Source: Hygrocybe punicea (lineage: Eukaryota > Basidiomycota > Agaricomycetes > Agaricales > Hygrophoraceae). From it: a DNA stretch of 64,000 bases. Position numbers and translations under genes: made by a program. The notes under the pieces are model-generated. The model did no database searches. It was given only the letters and a program-made list of their open reading frames with translations, and was not told where the DNA came from. Positions within the stretch are counted from its first letter, which is position 1; each line of letters begins with the position of its first letter. Shown one piece after another: positions 47,994 to 60,569 of this stretch. The DNA lies in contig OY744473.1 of the NCBI GenBank assembly GCA_963556145.1, positions 558,001 to 622,000 on the forward strand, read 5' to 3'.

Positions 47994-48569
47994 CCCGAAA
48001 CCCTCATGTCCGACACTATCCTCACAAAGATAGCAAAGACGGCTCGCCTGCAAACTCACATGGATATCCAAAATAAAGTCCCAGAATGGATCTGGGCTGA
48101 TGAATATGGCAAAGCTGTCCTCAAGTTGCTAGAGCCCATCGATTGAGAGTGGTGTGACGAGAAGGAACAGTGGAAACAAGAGGAAAAGGCCAACAAAATG
48201 AGAGAATTCACAGAACGCAAGAAAATCAATTACCAACAGCGGCTTGCATGAAAGCGTGAGGAGACTGCCCAGCATAGCAGCAAAAGTGGCTGAGAAAGCC
48301 CAGAAGGCATTCACAGAAGGAGATTGGGCAAATGTACTGGTGTATCCCACTCCCCAAAATGGGTATGTTGGGTATCCACATCCCACGATCAATGCCTATG
48401 CTCTTCCTTCATACAGTCTTCCTCACTCTATTTCCCCAGCCTTCACACCTTGAATTCACTCTGAATATTATTGATTCTGTTCCATACCAGTATTACACAC
48501 AGACCAACATGTAACTAGACCAATAGAAGCTAGTATTCCATCCAGTCCTCTTCAAGTGGCCTATCAACC

Positions 48570-51500
48570 CTGTTCAACAGCCATTTTTCCATTGTTTTCC
48601 TGAGTTTCGTTCCTTCTGAGCCAATCTTGAGGTAGTCAGTGTGGTGTCCTTGGTGCCGAGTTTTCGACCAACTTTGAATTGATGGAGCTTTGACTGAGGG
48701 TAGGATTCTTGTAGAACTTGACTGTCCTTCTCTTTTTCTGGGGATGTGTGAGATTTTCCTTGCAGGTAATGATTTACCTCAGCCTTGACATGGTCCTTGA
48801 CTTTTTGTTGGCATGGGATCGAGGCGGACATTTTCCCTATGAATTCCCACTCTGCATATGGCCCTGTGGCAGCAAATGTGTGCTGAACAGAGACAAGGTC
48901 ATTGATAACATGAGAAACCAAGAGAAACCTCACACCTTAATGTCACAAACATTGTGCTCTTGAAGTAAGTCAATCGGTGAGAATGTGTCATGCTTACCAG
49001 TGGTGTTCACCACCCAGCAGTGCTTCGTAACAAAAGCCCTTGTAAAGCACATCAGTTTCGGTCAAGAAGGGGGCTGGAATCTCACTTGACATCATCTGGC
49101 CATTCATGGTGAAGCCCTTGTAAGATTTCCAATATCTCAATCACATAGTTTTTGTTGCTGCTAGGGAAATGCAGGGATAAGGGTAATCCCTGATCCGCAG
49201 GTATCCGTACTCTTAAGAGTATGGATACAGATTCTCGTATCCGTGGGCTTCAAAATGAGCTGGAGATCATCCAAAACGGTCAAGAATTGACTGAGATAGA
49301 GACTAAACATTGATTGGACTCTATCTCAGTCAATTCTTGACCGTTTCAGGTGATCTCCGGCTCATTTTGATCAGAAATCCGTGGGTAAAATCCGCGGATA
49401 TGGTATCCGTATTTGTGGCAAGTACGAGTACAGATACAGACAAATGTATCCTGGGATTACCCCTGCATTTCCCTAGTTGCTGCCACCAGTGAATCGGAAC
49501 AGGAGATGAGGTAAGTGGTCTTGCATGCTGCCAACATCACCATGCTGTATAGCATGGTCAAGGTCAATATAAAACAGTGCATCCCAAATTAATTGCATTG
49601 ACTGATGCTTCAGGTCGTCGTGGTTCTTTCCAGAGGATACCAGGTCTGATGTGACCTCCTTTACAATTGTTTTTACAAGTGTGTGGAGTTGTTCTGGCAT
49701 TTGATGATGAAGGTCTTCGAGTTTGTCAACCTTGCCGACAATACACCAAAGATTGTGGACCCAGGCTTCCATGATATGATACAAGGCATCTTGAAAATTG
49801 TAGTGGAAGTTGCCTTGCATGCTCGGTGCATGAAGACCTTTGTGCTTGAGAAGATCAAAGTCATGGATAGGGCAAAACCCAGCACAGGTACCATAGTATT
49901 GGCAATGTAGTGAACTCTCAAATGCTATAAGGGTGTGGAACCACCCAGCAATGGCAGGAGAAATGACATTCGTTCGAGAGATGTGAGATCTTGAGAACGA
50001 AATCTCTGCAGACCATGAAGTCTTGAGACTGTAAGCTAATCACCAACCCAGACAATAAGGTGATCCTCTCCCATCTTTTTTTGTTGCTTGGGGGAGTCGA
50101 ACTTGAGTTGCTTCCACTATTTGCTAAGGACTCGATCATTCCCCTCATACGAAGCTTCCTTGATGTGCACCGTGTTGAGCATGAATTGGCAAGTGGTGTC
50201 ACGGTGCTGAGGCCTGACAGGAAGGAGATCTTGTGAAAAGGGGTGCTTGAAAATGGTGTGATTCTTTTTTGAGTAACTCTGGAAATCAAAAGCCAGTGCC
50301 CCAGTGAGAAATGAGAGTACACGAGAGGCTAGCTACAGGGAGATATTGGGTCCAGCCTTGTGATCAAGCTTCAGGATGTCTTTGAAGGTGATTCGAGTGC
50401 TGACAGCAGCTTTGTGCTCTCAGAAACAGCATGCGTCAGGTCTGATAGCTGCAGGATCTTTAAGAATCAAGATTGTCGCCACTGTGCCACTGTCAAAGTG
50501 ACTCTGGTTGTTCAGCCTTTGTTCATGGATCTGGAATGGAAGATTGAGGTTATCATGAGTTCCATACCAAGCATACTTTTGAATGTTTTCGTGAAGGGAG
50601 TGTTGGACATGTTCAGACAAGTCCCTAATCGCCACACAAGCCCATTTTTGACTCATGGTGATACCGAGAGCACTAAGTGTATTGAAAGCCTTAGCAGCCA
50701 GTCCACAACTCTTGAAATAGATAGTCAGGAGTTTTGGAATCTTGTTGTGGTGATGTGATCATGAGAAGGAAGCCATTGAGACCATAGTGAGAATGGTCTA
50801 TCAGATTGCATGTAGTCAATAGTTATAGCACCAAGGAGCCTAACAGACCACATTAGGCATTGTCATCATGTTCTGTTTCTCTTGTTTCTGGGTGTAGGAG
50901 GCATTATGGAGGATTTTCCAGAGTGTAGGTGCAGTTGACTGTACTTCTTCAATAAGACCTTGCCATTTAATTGCCAAAAGTGATTCCTCAGATAGATCTT
51001 GCCTTGGAAGGGAGAGAGTCGGTTCAAGTGCTTGTATTTTGTTGTCAATCAGGTCAGAGATGGTTTGAATTGCCCAGCCTGTCATAGCTTCCTTTGCTGC
51101 CTTTGTCTGGATTCTGGTGTCATGCTGCTGAGGGGGTTGGTGCCAGTTAGCAAGAATGCTTCCTAGTTCCTTGCTGTACATCAGAGTTGTCCTCTCATGC
51201 ATAGCTTTCATGCTGCATTTAAGCTTGTTGTCATTCCAGCTGAAAGCCCAGAGAAACAGTGTCAAGTTAAGCTGCTCATTGTCCATCTTCTGCAAGACTC
51301 TGAGAACACGTTGGAGTAGGTGGAAGTCCTACTCCATGGATGGGTCAAGGTGGTCTCATAGTCATGAACTGTCCACTACAAGTCTAATCCTACAAAGTCT
51401 CTATCAACTGTGAGAACATCACATGATCACTGGACTAGTGGGCCACAATCTACTAGTCCAACATTCATGAGTGTCGCCAGACTGTTCTAGAGCTCTTTGT

Positions 51501-51661
51501 AATGCCCTGGTCTGCTGCAGGCCTGGCTGATCATGGTTCTGGATTTGAGTTGGTAGAGGTGATTGCAGAAGCTGTGCCCATGTCTTGGAACTGCTCGTAA
51601 AGAAGCCAGAGTCATTCAAAGAGTCTTCAGAGGTGTCTGGCTCTGGTTCGGACAGAGGCAT
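48570..51661 (-). pseudogene. DUF6589-like repeated protein, decayed
   Basis: The N terminus at 51661 (MPLSEPEPDTSEDS) is followed by stops. A long open segment at 51295-50840 holds the block GSILANWHQPPQQHD and ends in PNVVC. A further segment at 50656-50420 has MSQKWACVAIRDLSE and KYAWYGTHDNLNLPFQ. The segment at 49820-49473 ends FRFTGGSN, where a 314-bp MITE interrupts it. The frame resumes at about 49160 with KNYVIEILEILQGLHHEWP and ends near 48574. The blocks resemble the DUF6589 family, which is abundant in agaricomycete genomes and probably transposon-derived. The second copy at 63004-64000 runs on the opposite strand. Function is unknown. Confidence 0.6.
49162..49475. mobile_element. 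314-bp MITE with an internal hairpin
   Basis: The ends TAGGGAAATGCAGGGATAA and the inverse TTACCCCTGCATTTCCCTA are flanked by a perfect 8-bp duplication GTTGCTGC (49154-49161 and 49476-49483). The centre is an inverted repeat with arms of about 50 bp (49252-49303 and 49319-49370) containing GGTCAAGAATTGACTGAGAT and its complement. Subterminal ATCCGTA blocks link it to the family B hAT elements. Confidence 0.88.
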
Positions 51662-52599
51662 AAGGAAGAAAACACATATATTTCATAGCACTTGACAACA
51701 CGATTGTGCTAGTATGTGGGTCACATGACCACCACTCTACACCCACTGTGTTGAACATCACCAGACATTCCATCACGCTGACATTGTCTTATGGTGTCAG
51801 ATGTTTTGGCAACCTCTGAAAATCACATGGAATGTCTGGGACAAGACTAGATTAGTGAAAATAAGTCAACATAAGTCAGGTCCAAGTCAAAACAGGTTGT
51901 GAAAGACAGCCGAATAGTCAAAAACTTGTCAGACCAATGCACAACGGTGCACAATGGTGCACAACTTTGCACAAAATGGCAACTCCCGGCATTAAGATCT
52001 CAAGATCTGAAGCTATTAGTGCATCAAATTTTTGCCTCGCACCATTTTCAATGCTAAGTCCTTAATCTAAAACATCTACACTATGCAACTAGTGAACTGC
52101 AGGGGTACAGTGACCCTGCGGGTTTTTAGTCACAGGTTGCCATGGGTATGGGTATGGGTAGCCAAATCCAGACCCAGCCCAAACCGTACCCATGGCATGG
52201 GTCACGCAGGTTTATTTCAAGTAGTGTCACGACCACGTGACATCCAGTTTGCTCTCAACCAGCAATGGCAATGGCAACAACAACAACAACAATGGACAAC
52301 AATGGGACATGGGGAGAAGGGCAGCAGGAGGGTGGTGCACCCACCCCCCATTGCAGTAAGTAAGTGTTTTCTTGTTTTTTTTCTTAGCTACTAATTACAC
52401 AAACAACGACAACAGCAGTACCAACTACACAAACACCACACACCCAACGAGGATGACAGGCAGCGAGGACGAGGGTGACGATGGCAGCCACCACCACCAC
52501 TATGACAACAACAACAACCTATGGCCCTCCAAATAGGACGATGACAACAACAACAACAACATCAACAACAACCACCACGACCACCACAGCAACCACCAC
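51662..52599. other. Region without a gene; low-complexity CAA/CAC repeats
   Basis: Positions 51662-52080 show nothing recognisable. From about 52140 there are GGGTAT repeats, then CAA, CAG and CCA triplet tracts to 52599. This resembles the core of the other MITEs here, but no matching ends were found. It may be a truncated element. Confidence 0.4.
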
Positions 52600-54992
52600 T
52601 AGGCAATAGCATGGGTAATCCATGGATCTAACATTTCTGATCCATACTCGTATCCATGCAAATCCATATCCATGCATCCGTCAGGCATGGATTTTCCCAT
52701 GGATGCAAAACTCACGGGTACGGAGCAGACAATGGGTTCAGATACATTATCCGCGGGTAGACTCAGGGATACGTTAGCACTACATAGATTTATATATGAG
52801 GTCCCATCCATCCTCCAGCTGATCGTCACCCTCCTCGACATCTTGCAACTGCGACACAGCTTTGACATCACTATCCTTAATCAAACCCAACTTGCTCCAG
52901 GGTTCAAGGCACAAGACGGCATGGGTGGTCTGGGTTGCCAAACGACTCTGGGTATGACTGAGTACCAGACAGCCATGGCTGAATGCCTGTTCCACTTCAA
53001 CAGATGTGGCTGACTCAGACAACACCATTAACACTGCTGAATTAGACTCAAAACAAGACTCACCAGGAATAGTTAAGTAGTTGAGAGCCATCCTAGATAA
53101 TGCCGGGAACATTACTTTCCGTTCTGTCCACCACATCACTGCATTGTGGACATCTTCAATGTTGGTGCTAAAATAACGATCCAGTTCATCACGCAGATCA
53201 GAGGCTTGGGGCTTTGTGAGAGCTTCAATATTGTCGAACATGTTTTCCGTTGTTTCCTGAGTCAATAAATATTTAGTATTGGCATCCAACGCATAAATGA
53301 CTCACCTTTGTGCTTGCACTCTGGGTCTGATTATCATCAGGCTCACTCGCAGATTCTGTGTATGATCACTTGAACACGTCACGGACAAGAGCTTCCGCAG
53401 CTGCAATCCAGTCTGCTTGCCAGCCAGCTTTCTTGAAGTACGCCAGCTTATGCCATGGGTGGAGAACTGACAAGCCAGTGAGTAGGCGTAGAGACATGTA
53501 AAACTTGCTCACCCATGGCAATGCGGTACGTACCACCTCTGAGAGATCGGTCTTTGTGTGGTACTTGTTCATTGCTGTCTTGCTGATGCTGATTGCTGCA
53601 TGGATCGGGGAACTGAGACTGCGTTTGAGAGAGTCAGTAGCTAGACGCTCATCGATGAGGTCCATCACTGGAATAACAGTAGCTAGATTAGGTGTCCCTC
53701 GAGAAAAGAAAAGTGTAGCATCTTTGAATACCTGCAAAAAGGTCAGGATACAATATTGAGCAAGAGTGCGGCCTCACTTTCAGAGTATCGTGCAGCTGCT
53801 TTGCAATTTCCCAGTCTGAGTTATGGAGCTTGAAGGCTCGCAGCTCCATTGTCCTGTCCCCCATCAATTTGTCGATAGCAGCCTTGTATTCAATCGCGAA
53901 GTTGAGCATATCGAAAGTTGAGTTCCAGCATGTTGCAACGTCGCGTGGCATGATACAATCAGGCAGGTTAAGCTGTTTGAGGATTGTGTGCCACACGGGC
54001 AAGACGATGGTCGTAGAATGAATGATCTTGAAGGTGAGTTTCCGGAACTTTGTAGTGTCAGAGTGTGGGATGATGTAGAACGGCAAGTACACACCTTGAC
54101 GAGAAGAAGCCAGATTGGGTGAACCTGGCTCTGAAGATGCTCATGTTCAGCGGGGTTGAGCTCAGACTCCCACTCATCCCCAATGTCGTCATCATTTTTC
54201 TTGTCATCCTCACGTTCCAGCATCATTTGCAGTTCTTCCTCCTCAATCCCTTCAGCAAGTTTACAGAGTTCGTCATCGAGTGCATCAACCGGATCATCGC
54301 CTTTCTTCTTCGGTGCGTCGAATTGTTTGATGATTGTCCTTGCAACTATGCTCACAATGTGCAAGAAGCAGCATACATGACCCGCTTTGCCTGCGTAGTT
54401 CTCCACCATATACTCGAGTTCTTCAATCATCCGATCATTGGCCAAAGTGTTGTCGCAACTTATACACAGGAGCTTGATATCAATCAAAGGCATGTGAATT
54501 CTCTGTTTTTGTGTAGACATTCGTACTCACCTTGTGTTTGATCCCAAAATCATCAAGGATTTCCATGAATGCGGTGGCAAGGTTGGCACCAGTGTGTGAC
54601 TGCATGCGATTGAGCATTTGAAGAACGTTGGCAACAGTCACCATCACGCACCTTCGCAACCTTGACAAAATCCAAGAAAAACATGAGTGGCACTCCATTC
54701 TGTTCAAGGTGAACTGTCACAGCTACGTAAGCCTTGTGATTTGGGGAAGTCCATGCATCGGTTGAGAAGTTGAGTTTTCCTTCATATTCCTTGTGTGGCT
54801 GTGAGTGTTTTCTCAACCAACTAATCAAAGATTTATTTCTACCTGTAGCATCTTTGCAATCCAAGTACATGTACGAGCAAAAACCTGTCTAACATCTCAA
54901 GAAACAGTGCTGCGTGAGGGCAGATAGTAGCCCGGGTGACCAGTTTTCATCAAGACTGGAAACTGTGATCATCAACAATGCTAAATGGGTGG

Positions 54993-57900
54993 CAAGAGGT
55001 AAGAGAAAGATAAATCCTTGACACAGGGTTGAATTATTCAGATAAGGCCTCACGCATCCCCCCCCCCCCTTAGCAAATGCTGGAACCCTCAAAAAGGCAA
55101 TTTGTTGATTTTTTACAGTAACCTTAATTCTAAGTCAGGCATTCACAATCAATATAGATTCACCATACAGTTAAGCTATTTAGCACGGGCCCGCTTTCGT
55201 GATTTCCCCATACCCTGACTGCGGAATCCAGCATTTTGGCGACAGGTATCATCACAAAACCACCCACCAACAGGGATTTTTGTCAAAGAAACACAAACCA
55301 AGTGAAACTATAATTGTGTGTAAGCAGCCAGACGTAAATAGTTGATTTTTCACCTACCCTAGATCCACAAGCAGGGCCTGCACAACTGATCATATCTTCT
55401 CTGCCAGAATCATCACAATCTGACTCTTCACACCTGCCCAGGTTACTATCATCATCAGACTCAACAATTCGACGTTTTGCAACATGTTTATGATGACAAT
55501 GTGAGCCTTCAGTTATTGAAATGTCATCTTCGAGAAGCTGATTTGAGTCACTCATCAGTTCCTTCTCAGTATTTCGAATGGTAGAGATCAATGAAGTTGA
55601 TGATGCAGGATCACCAAAGTCTTGCTCCACGTCATGGTCAGATGACTGAGACATTGATTGGACAGTGTTGAGAGATGCACTAGGTTTTATTTCATGTCGT
55701 AAGTATTGCATTGACAATCAGCATGACAGAGAATACTCACTTTAAAGCATACTGACTGCTGTGTGCCTCTGAGATCTTTATATCCAAATGCCGACCCTCC
55801 TTGCGCTTATTCGCAGTTGAACGACCTTTCATTTTGGAAATGATCTTGAGGGCAACATGCTCTCGTCGTTCAATTTGATACAGTTTGACATATTGGATAA
55901 TATCGGCGGTTGGATGCATTATCCTGAGATGTGACTCGAGATTGTACTTCCATATTGTGTCCCCACCTTCTGGGCACAGAGGACATTGTAGGGGAACATT
56001 AGTGCACGGGTTTGCCGTTGTAAATTTAGCTGCATTTGCAAACGAAAACTTCACCAAATTGGGACAGCGAGATTGTGCAATGTTGATGCGGGTTGCTCCC
56101 TTGCGACCTTTCCCTTTTGTGAGACGGATGGCGCAGAGAGTACCAGTGTTTAAACAGAAGCCACAAGGGTTCGCATCCCGTGAGATAGTCGCATCAAACA
56201 GGATGTGAATGGCCATATGCTGGACAAGCTTTGATGGGTTCTTGAGGTACATAGGTGTTGTCAGACAGTGTGTGCAACAACATTGCTCATAGCCAATACC
56301 ACGAGACACGCCGTCATCTTCGCAAATGAAACAGGCAGACCCTTCGCACAACATAAGAGCCACAAAAATTTATGCTTGGAAAATTCACACACCATTAACG
56401 GTTCGATATGGAAATGTCTCACTGAATGAAACTTCCTGTAAATGAACCAACTCGGCACGGAAATCACCATACAGCGATGCTGCAATAGCAAGTAATTCTG
56501 CAGATCGAAAGTGGTAAGTTAATGCACCATCCTTTCCAAGGTGTGTGGAGGGCAAAACAACTGGATTGAGCAGCTGCAACCAGCGACCCTCGATCTCGCA
56601 AATGGAAGAATTCCCAAACGACTGCTCAAAGCGTTCAGTCCACTCCCAATCGCCCTCTTCAGAATCTGGCGATGGCGTTTGCTCCATAGGAACAATCTGC
56701 AGCACCTGCACCTTGACTCGCACATTGGGTTCCTTTAGCAGGTGGACGAATATTGATTGGACACCTAAGTTAGCTTGCTTGATGTCGACAATTTGTACAA
56801 TTGCCAGCCAGACAAAATCTTCACAACGAACAAGAAGAGCAGCAGGATCTTGAATTTCCACCCGAGGCTCATGAGGATTATCAACTGATCGAAGAGAGAG
56901 GCCACCCCCAGATTCATCGTTCCGAGAGAATCCACGAACACGTTTCAGACGGTCCTGTGATTCTGTTGTACTGAAAGGGCTTGAGAAGAGGCGGAGGATT
57001 GTCGATTTATGTTGCTCCAGAGCTCCATCAACAGAGAGGTAGGCACGGTGAGCAGTTCCTGATCCAATGTTAGACAACTGGCTGCCAGCAAGATCCTCGG
57101 CATCCGCATCAAATTCTAGATTGCTGGGATCCCTTGTGACCGCTTCAGTCATTGCCTGGGCATCGATGTCATCAGGATCCTCATCTCGTTCTCCATCCAT
57201 TAACCCATCCATCAAAACCATCTTCTTGCCACCGAAAGGACAAAAGATATCATAAGTGCCATCCTTTTCCATTATTGAGAACAGCGATATCCAGTCTGCT
57301 ACTCCCAACTCGCTCTTGGCCATCCGCCTCCCAGCCATCCATGTCATCATGATGACAACGTTTTTAACAAGGACGTCTCCCTTCCACACTGTTGGCGTTA
57401 TGTGATAAATCTTTGCCGAAACATCACTGGCATGCTCCTGCCAAGTGGGAAGTCTCAATCTACGTGGTCCTCGTTCCCACTCCGGGTGTTGAGCAAGAAT
57501 GTTCGTGCACGTTACAGCTGAATTGATCCGATTGGCCAACTGGAGCTGATCGGCATTTGTATCCGAACCAACCATGGTAAGCACTCTTCCAAACACAGCC
57601 TCTAGCGCATCTGAACCCAGTAATGTAATCCAAAAGCGTCCATCGGGATTGTCAAGTTGGGTCTTCGCTACACAGAAATGAATGTTCTTTGATGCCGTCA
57701 TGAAGTCGAAATATAGTTGTGATGGAATGAATTTGCCCTTTTCTTTTGCATAGATTGCGAGCACGAGATGAAGAGCTGCACTAATGTGCTCGAGTTGCTC
57801 GTGAAGGGAGAGGTTGATATTTGTGTAAGCCTCAAGAATATACCGAAATAAGGAACCTAGGAGGCAAAGTACTCGGCGGGTTTTACGAAAGGCTGGCGTC

Positions 57901-60569
57901 TCTGTTGTTTCCGCTTGTGGGAGCATTGCGATGGTGCTCAGAAGGTCGTACATGAGTTTAACATCTTGTCGATCGCCTGGACACAGTAGCGTATTGACTC
58001 TCTGTTCCGTTAGTCCCCCTCGAAGCAGATGGGTCTTGAGCAGCTGCTGAGTGATGACCATTTGATCTAGAGTCGTTCCCGAAAGCCTTATGAGGGTGTT
58101 TCTGAACCATTTGAATAGATGTTTGTAATCAATGTCCATCGTGATATCATCAGCCCCACAGTGATAATTAAACAATGGCAGGACATCCAGTTGTGCGTAA
58201 AGAGCTGAATTTTTGTCCACTTCACGAGTAAGGGTGAGCATAGCAGTTGCCTTTCGACATCGGGCATCACCATCGGATGGGAGGCTATACAAGTGACCTC
58301 CGATGACACTGGACTTGCTAGAGAGGGCACGACACGCTAACGCGAGAAGCTCTTGTTGATCAGGGACTGCCTCCCGCTTGCAAGTACCTGATATAAGAAA
58401 CGGCTGTGCAACGTTATGCTTTGAATTATCCAAGAAGGAACTTATGGCCAGGACTGTCGCCTAATACAATCAACACACATTTAAAAATCCAAATACACAA
58501 CAAAGGATTAATATTAAGGACACACTTCGCTCGCCAAATGAACATGGTTTTCAAGTATACCAACTCGAAGCGCCTCTGCTTGAGATATGTCGACAAATTC
58601 CATGCAGTAAGTTTTGCTATGCTCACAACAAATCCCCAAGATCGTATTGTTGCATGGTTCCCAATGCATACGACCTTCGATTTTGATCTCATCTGCCATA
58701 AGCTGAAATCCGGGACCTTGATGATGAGTGGAAGTCGATGGGAAAGTAGCTTGCAATCCAGGGAATGCAATATCGAGATTGTGAATCAGCTCTGCAAGTG
58801 TGGGGTATTTGGGTGAAGCGATAAGGGGAAGAGAAGCAACGTGCCGCCGGGTGGAGTCAATTGAAGGAAGTCTGAGGGTGCGATAGGCCAGTTCGGCCAC
58901 GGCTCATCCACCAAGTTTATGGAATAGGTATTGTCACTGGAAGTCGATCTCACTGTAGGTCTTTGGATGGTACACCTCCCGAATCGCAAGGTCGATCTTT
59001 TCAAGGATCGAGTATATGCTGTCACCATGTCGGCGAGATATTGCGATGAGAGTATGGATGCAAGGGATATTGCCCTGACTCACGGCTACGACAAAGCGTT
59101 TAAATGCGCTGAGATGGTGTGCTCGGACCATAAGGGAACGGGCCATATTGAGCTTCGACAACTTGTGTTGATTCAACTGTTCATTCTTCCGTGTCAGGAC
59201 ATTCTGTATGTCATTGATAGTTAGATAGATCCACCGCGTGTTTTCTCGAAGTCCATCCTTATTCCGCTCTACTATGCCTTTGATAATGGCATGGTTCAAT
59301 AACGCGCTACAATTCCGACAACTCCCGCCTGACGACGACAGCTGCCAGGAACAACTTGATGATCACACTGAAAGGATTCCATCCATAATTTCCACTCCCC
59401 ACGGCAATGAGCGTTCAGTATGCAATCCAAACGGATAGTATCCATATGGGGACTGTCCCTCGGAGATGCCTAAATCGATTTGTTGACCAGGACAGCCAGT
59501 GCGACAACAACTTTTTTTCGGTGGGGAGGACTTTGGTGATTGTTGGGATGATGGATTGGGTGGTTGATCTACAGTAGCCAAGACCTCAGTGTCGGTTGCA
59601 CCTCTAAGAATGAGGAAAAAGACATGAGTGTACTGAAACTGTGATGGAGAACACACAAACTTACAGCAACAGCATTGCCTGAATGACGCATTTGATCCGA
59701 GGCTCCAGCATGGATGTGGGAATGCCCAGATGTAGGATACAATTCTCGATGCACTGATAAAAGCCGTTCATCCCAAGTGGCCCATGTCTAATGGCCTGGG
59801 ATACATCAATGGTCGTCTTCTCGTACAGGATCCTGTCAAACATTGGATGTAGGACATCTTCCCAAAGATCCTGACCATCCCCGACAGAAAGTCGCAGATC
59901 GCGAGAGAAAGTTGCAATGATATCAGATTCAATCGCCAGAGGGATACTGGATGGGAGACTGGATATGGTAACATGAAGGCGCTGCAGAAACATGGGGGTA
60001 GGGTCTGATGCAAGTGAGACCAGCGGTGGCGAGGCTTGGAAGGTATCTGGTCCTACACTTGAAGGTCGTACTAGGCATTCATCAACATCAATAACTTGAA
60101 CTGGACGTCTCGCGCCTGCTCCACTACTCGATGCCTTTGGGAGGTGCTTGCTAAAAAAAGTCGTTATGCGATTAGGCCCTTGTTTGGCGGCAATCGCAGC
60201 GAGATTCTTGCGATGGATTTTACTACTTTCATGTATTAAAAAATTCTTATCTCCTCCGGTGCCGACATGAATGTCTCGTGCACAGATGCCGCAATGTTGG
60301 GTTTGTTCCTGAATATCCAATTATGGAGAAGCTTTTCCGGTTTGTCAAACTCGAGAACTTACTGTTGTTGGCATAACGGCCTGTTGATCCAGTACACAAA
60401 TATTAGTTCAAGATAGTATTTATAAAGTACGAGTCCCCAAACCCGCCACAAGTGGCCAAAATCAATGGGAGTCCTCACAAAATTTTCAACTTCCGAAAAC
60501 TTGGATAAGGGACATGTCACCCCCCCCCCCTGACCCTGTGTCTTGGGATGTTCCGGCGCATACCTCTTG
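54993..60569 (-). mobile_element. P-superfamily-like DNA transposon, copy 2, nested in hAT
   Basis: The ends start CAAGAGGTA on both sides, inverse, with a further shared block GACACAGGGT about 30 bp inward. The target duplication is ATGGGTGG (54985-54992) and ATGGGCGG (60570-60577), seven of eight matching. It falls inside the hAT coding sequence and removal rejoins the hAT frame. The 5,577-bp element encodes a transposase related to the one at 35577-40454, on the minus strand. Its ends share only CAAG-G with copy 1, so the two are separate families. Confidence 0.8.
55176..60374 (-). pseudogene. P-like DDE transposase, better preserved copy
   Basis: It starts with a short exon (ATG at 60374, donor GTAAGT) and then a finger (CGICARDIHVGTGGDKNF, followed by two His). 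The first acidic motif is LMADEIKIEG (Asp at 58691-58693). After an intron, an exon of more than 2 kb (about 58466-56400) contains GTCKRE, SLPSDGDAR (Asp at 58271-58273), DIDYKHLFKWFRN and DALEAVFGRVLTMVG (Glu at 57600-57602). Cys-rich fingers follow (56340-55740: CICEDD, CGFC, PLCP). The last exon has a PHD-like end, ISCAGPACG, FHLVCVS and WFCDDTC, with a stop at 55176-55178. TGA codons at 59363-59365, 58934-58936 and 58904-58906 break the frame upstream of the large exon. Confidence 0.68.

Larger units (their letters stand above)
43567..48251 (+). pseudogene. RecQ-like DNA helicase relic, interrupted by two MITEs
   Basis: The start MSMPDSSTASE leads to a P-loop region DCIAIAGTGSGKM. The Thr of the Walker A motif is replaced by Met. 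After the MITE at 43853-44976 come motif Ia (VLILSPLNALEAEQ), a DEAH-box relative NEAHCISEWG (first acidic residue lost to Asn), GRAKRKVMKRFRSGNVDILCATEAAGMGMDIP, and the SGQAGRD equivalent of motif VI. This is the RecQ order. Stops occur at about 43737 (TGA) and 45634 (TGA) and later. A second MITE (46685-47993) splits the C-terminal region, which continues with a charged stretch to 48251. Such helicases are common as repeated or subtelomeric copies in fungi. This one cannot encode an active enzyme. Confidence 0.75.

Noticed and set aside
52600..52760. Independent short MITE at the left end of the hAT
   Set aside because: No second end exists nearby; the sequence is better explained as the left terminus of the 9-kb hAT.
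54993..60569. Assignment of the P-like elements to the KDZ (Kyakuja-Dileera-Zisupton) group
   Set aside because: The Cys-rich fingers recalled KDZ, but the acidic motif order, the DYKHxFKxxRN block and the CA-starting ends fit P better; a profile search would settle it.
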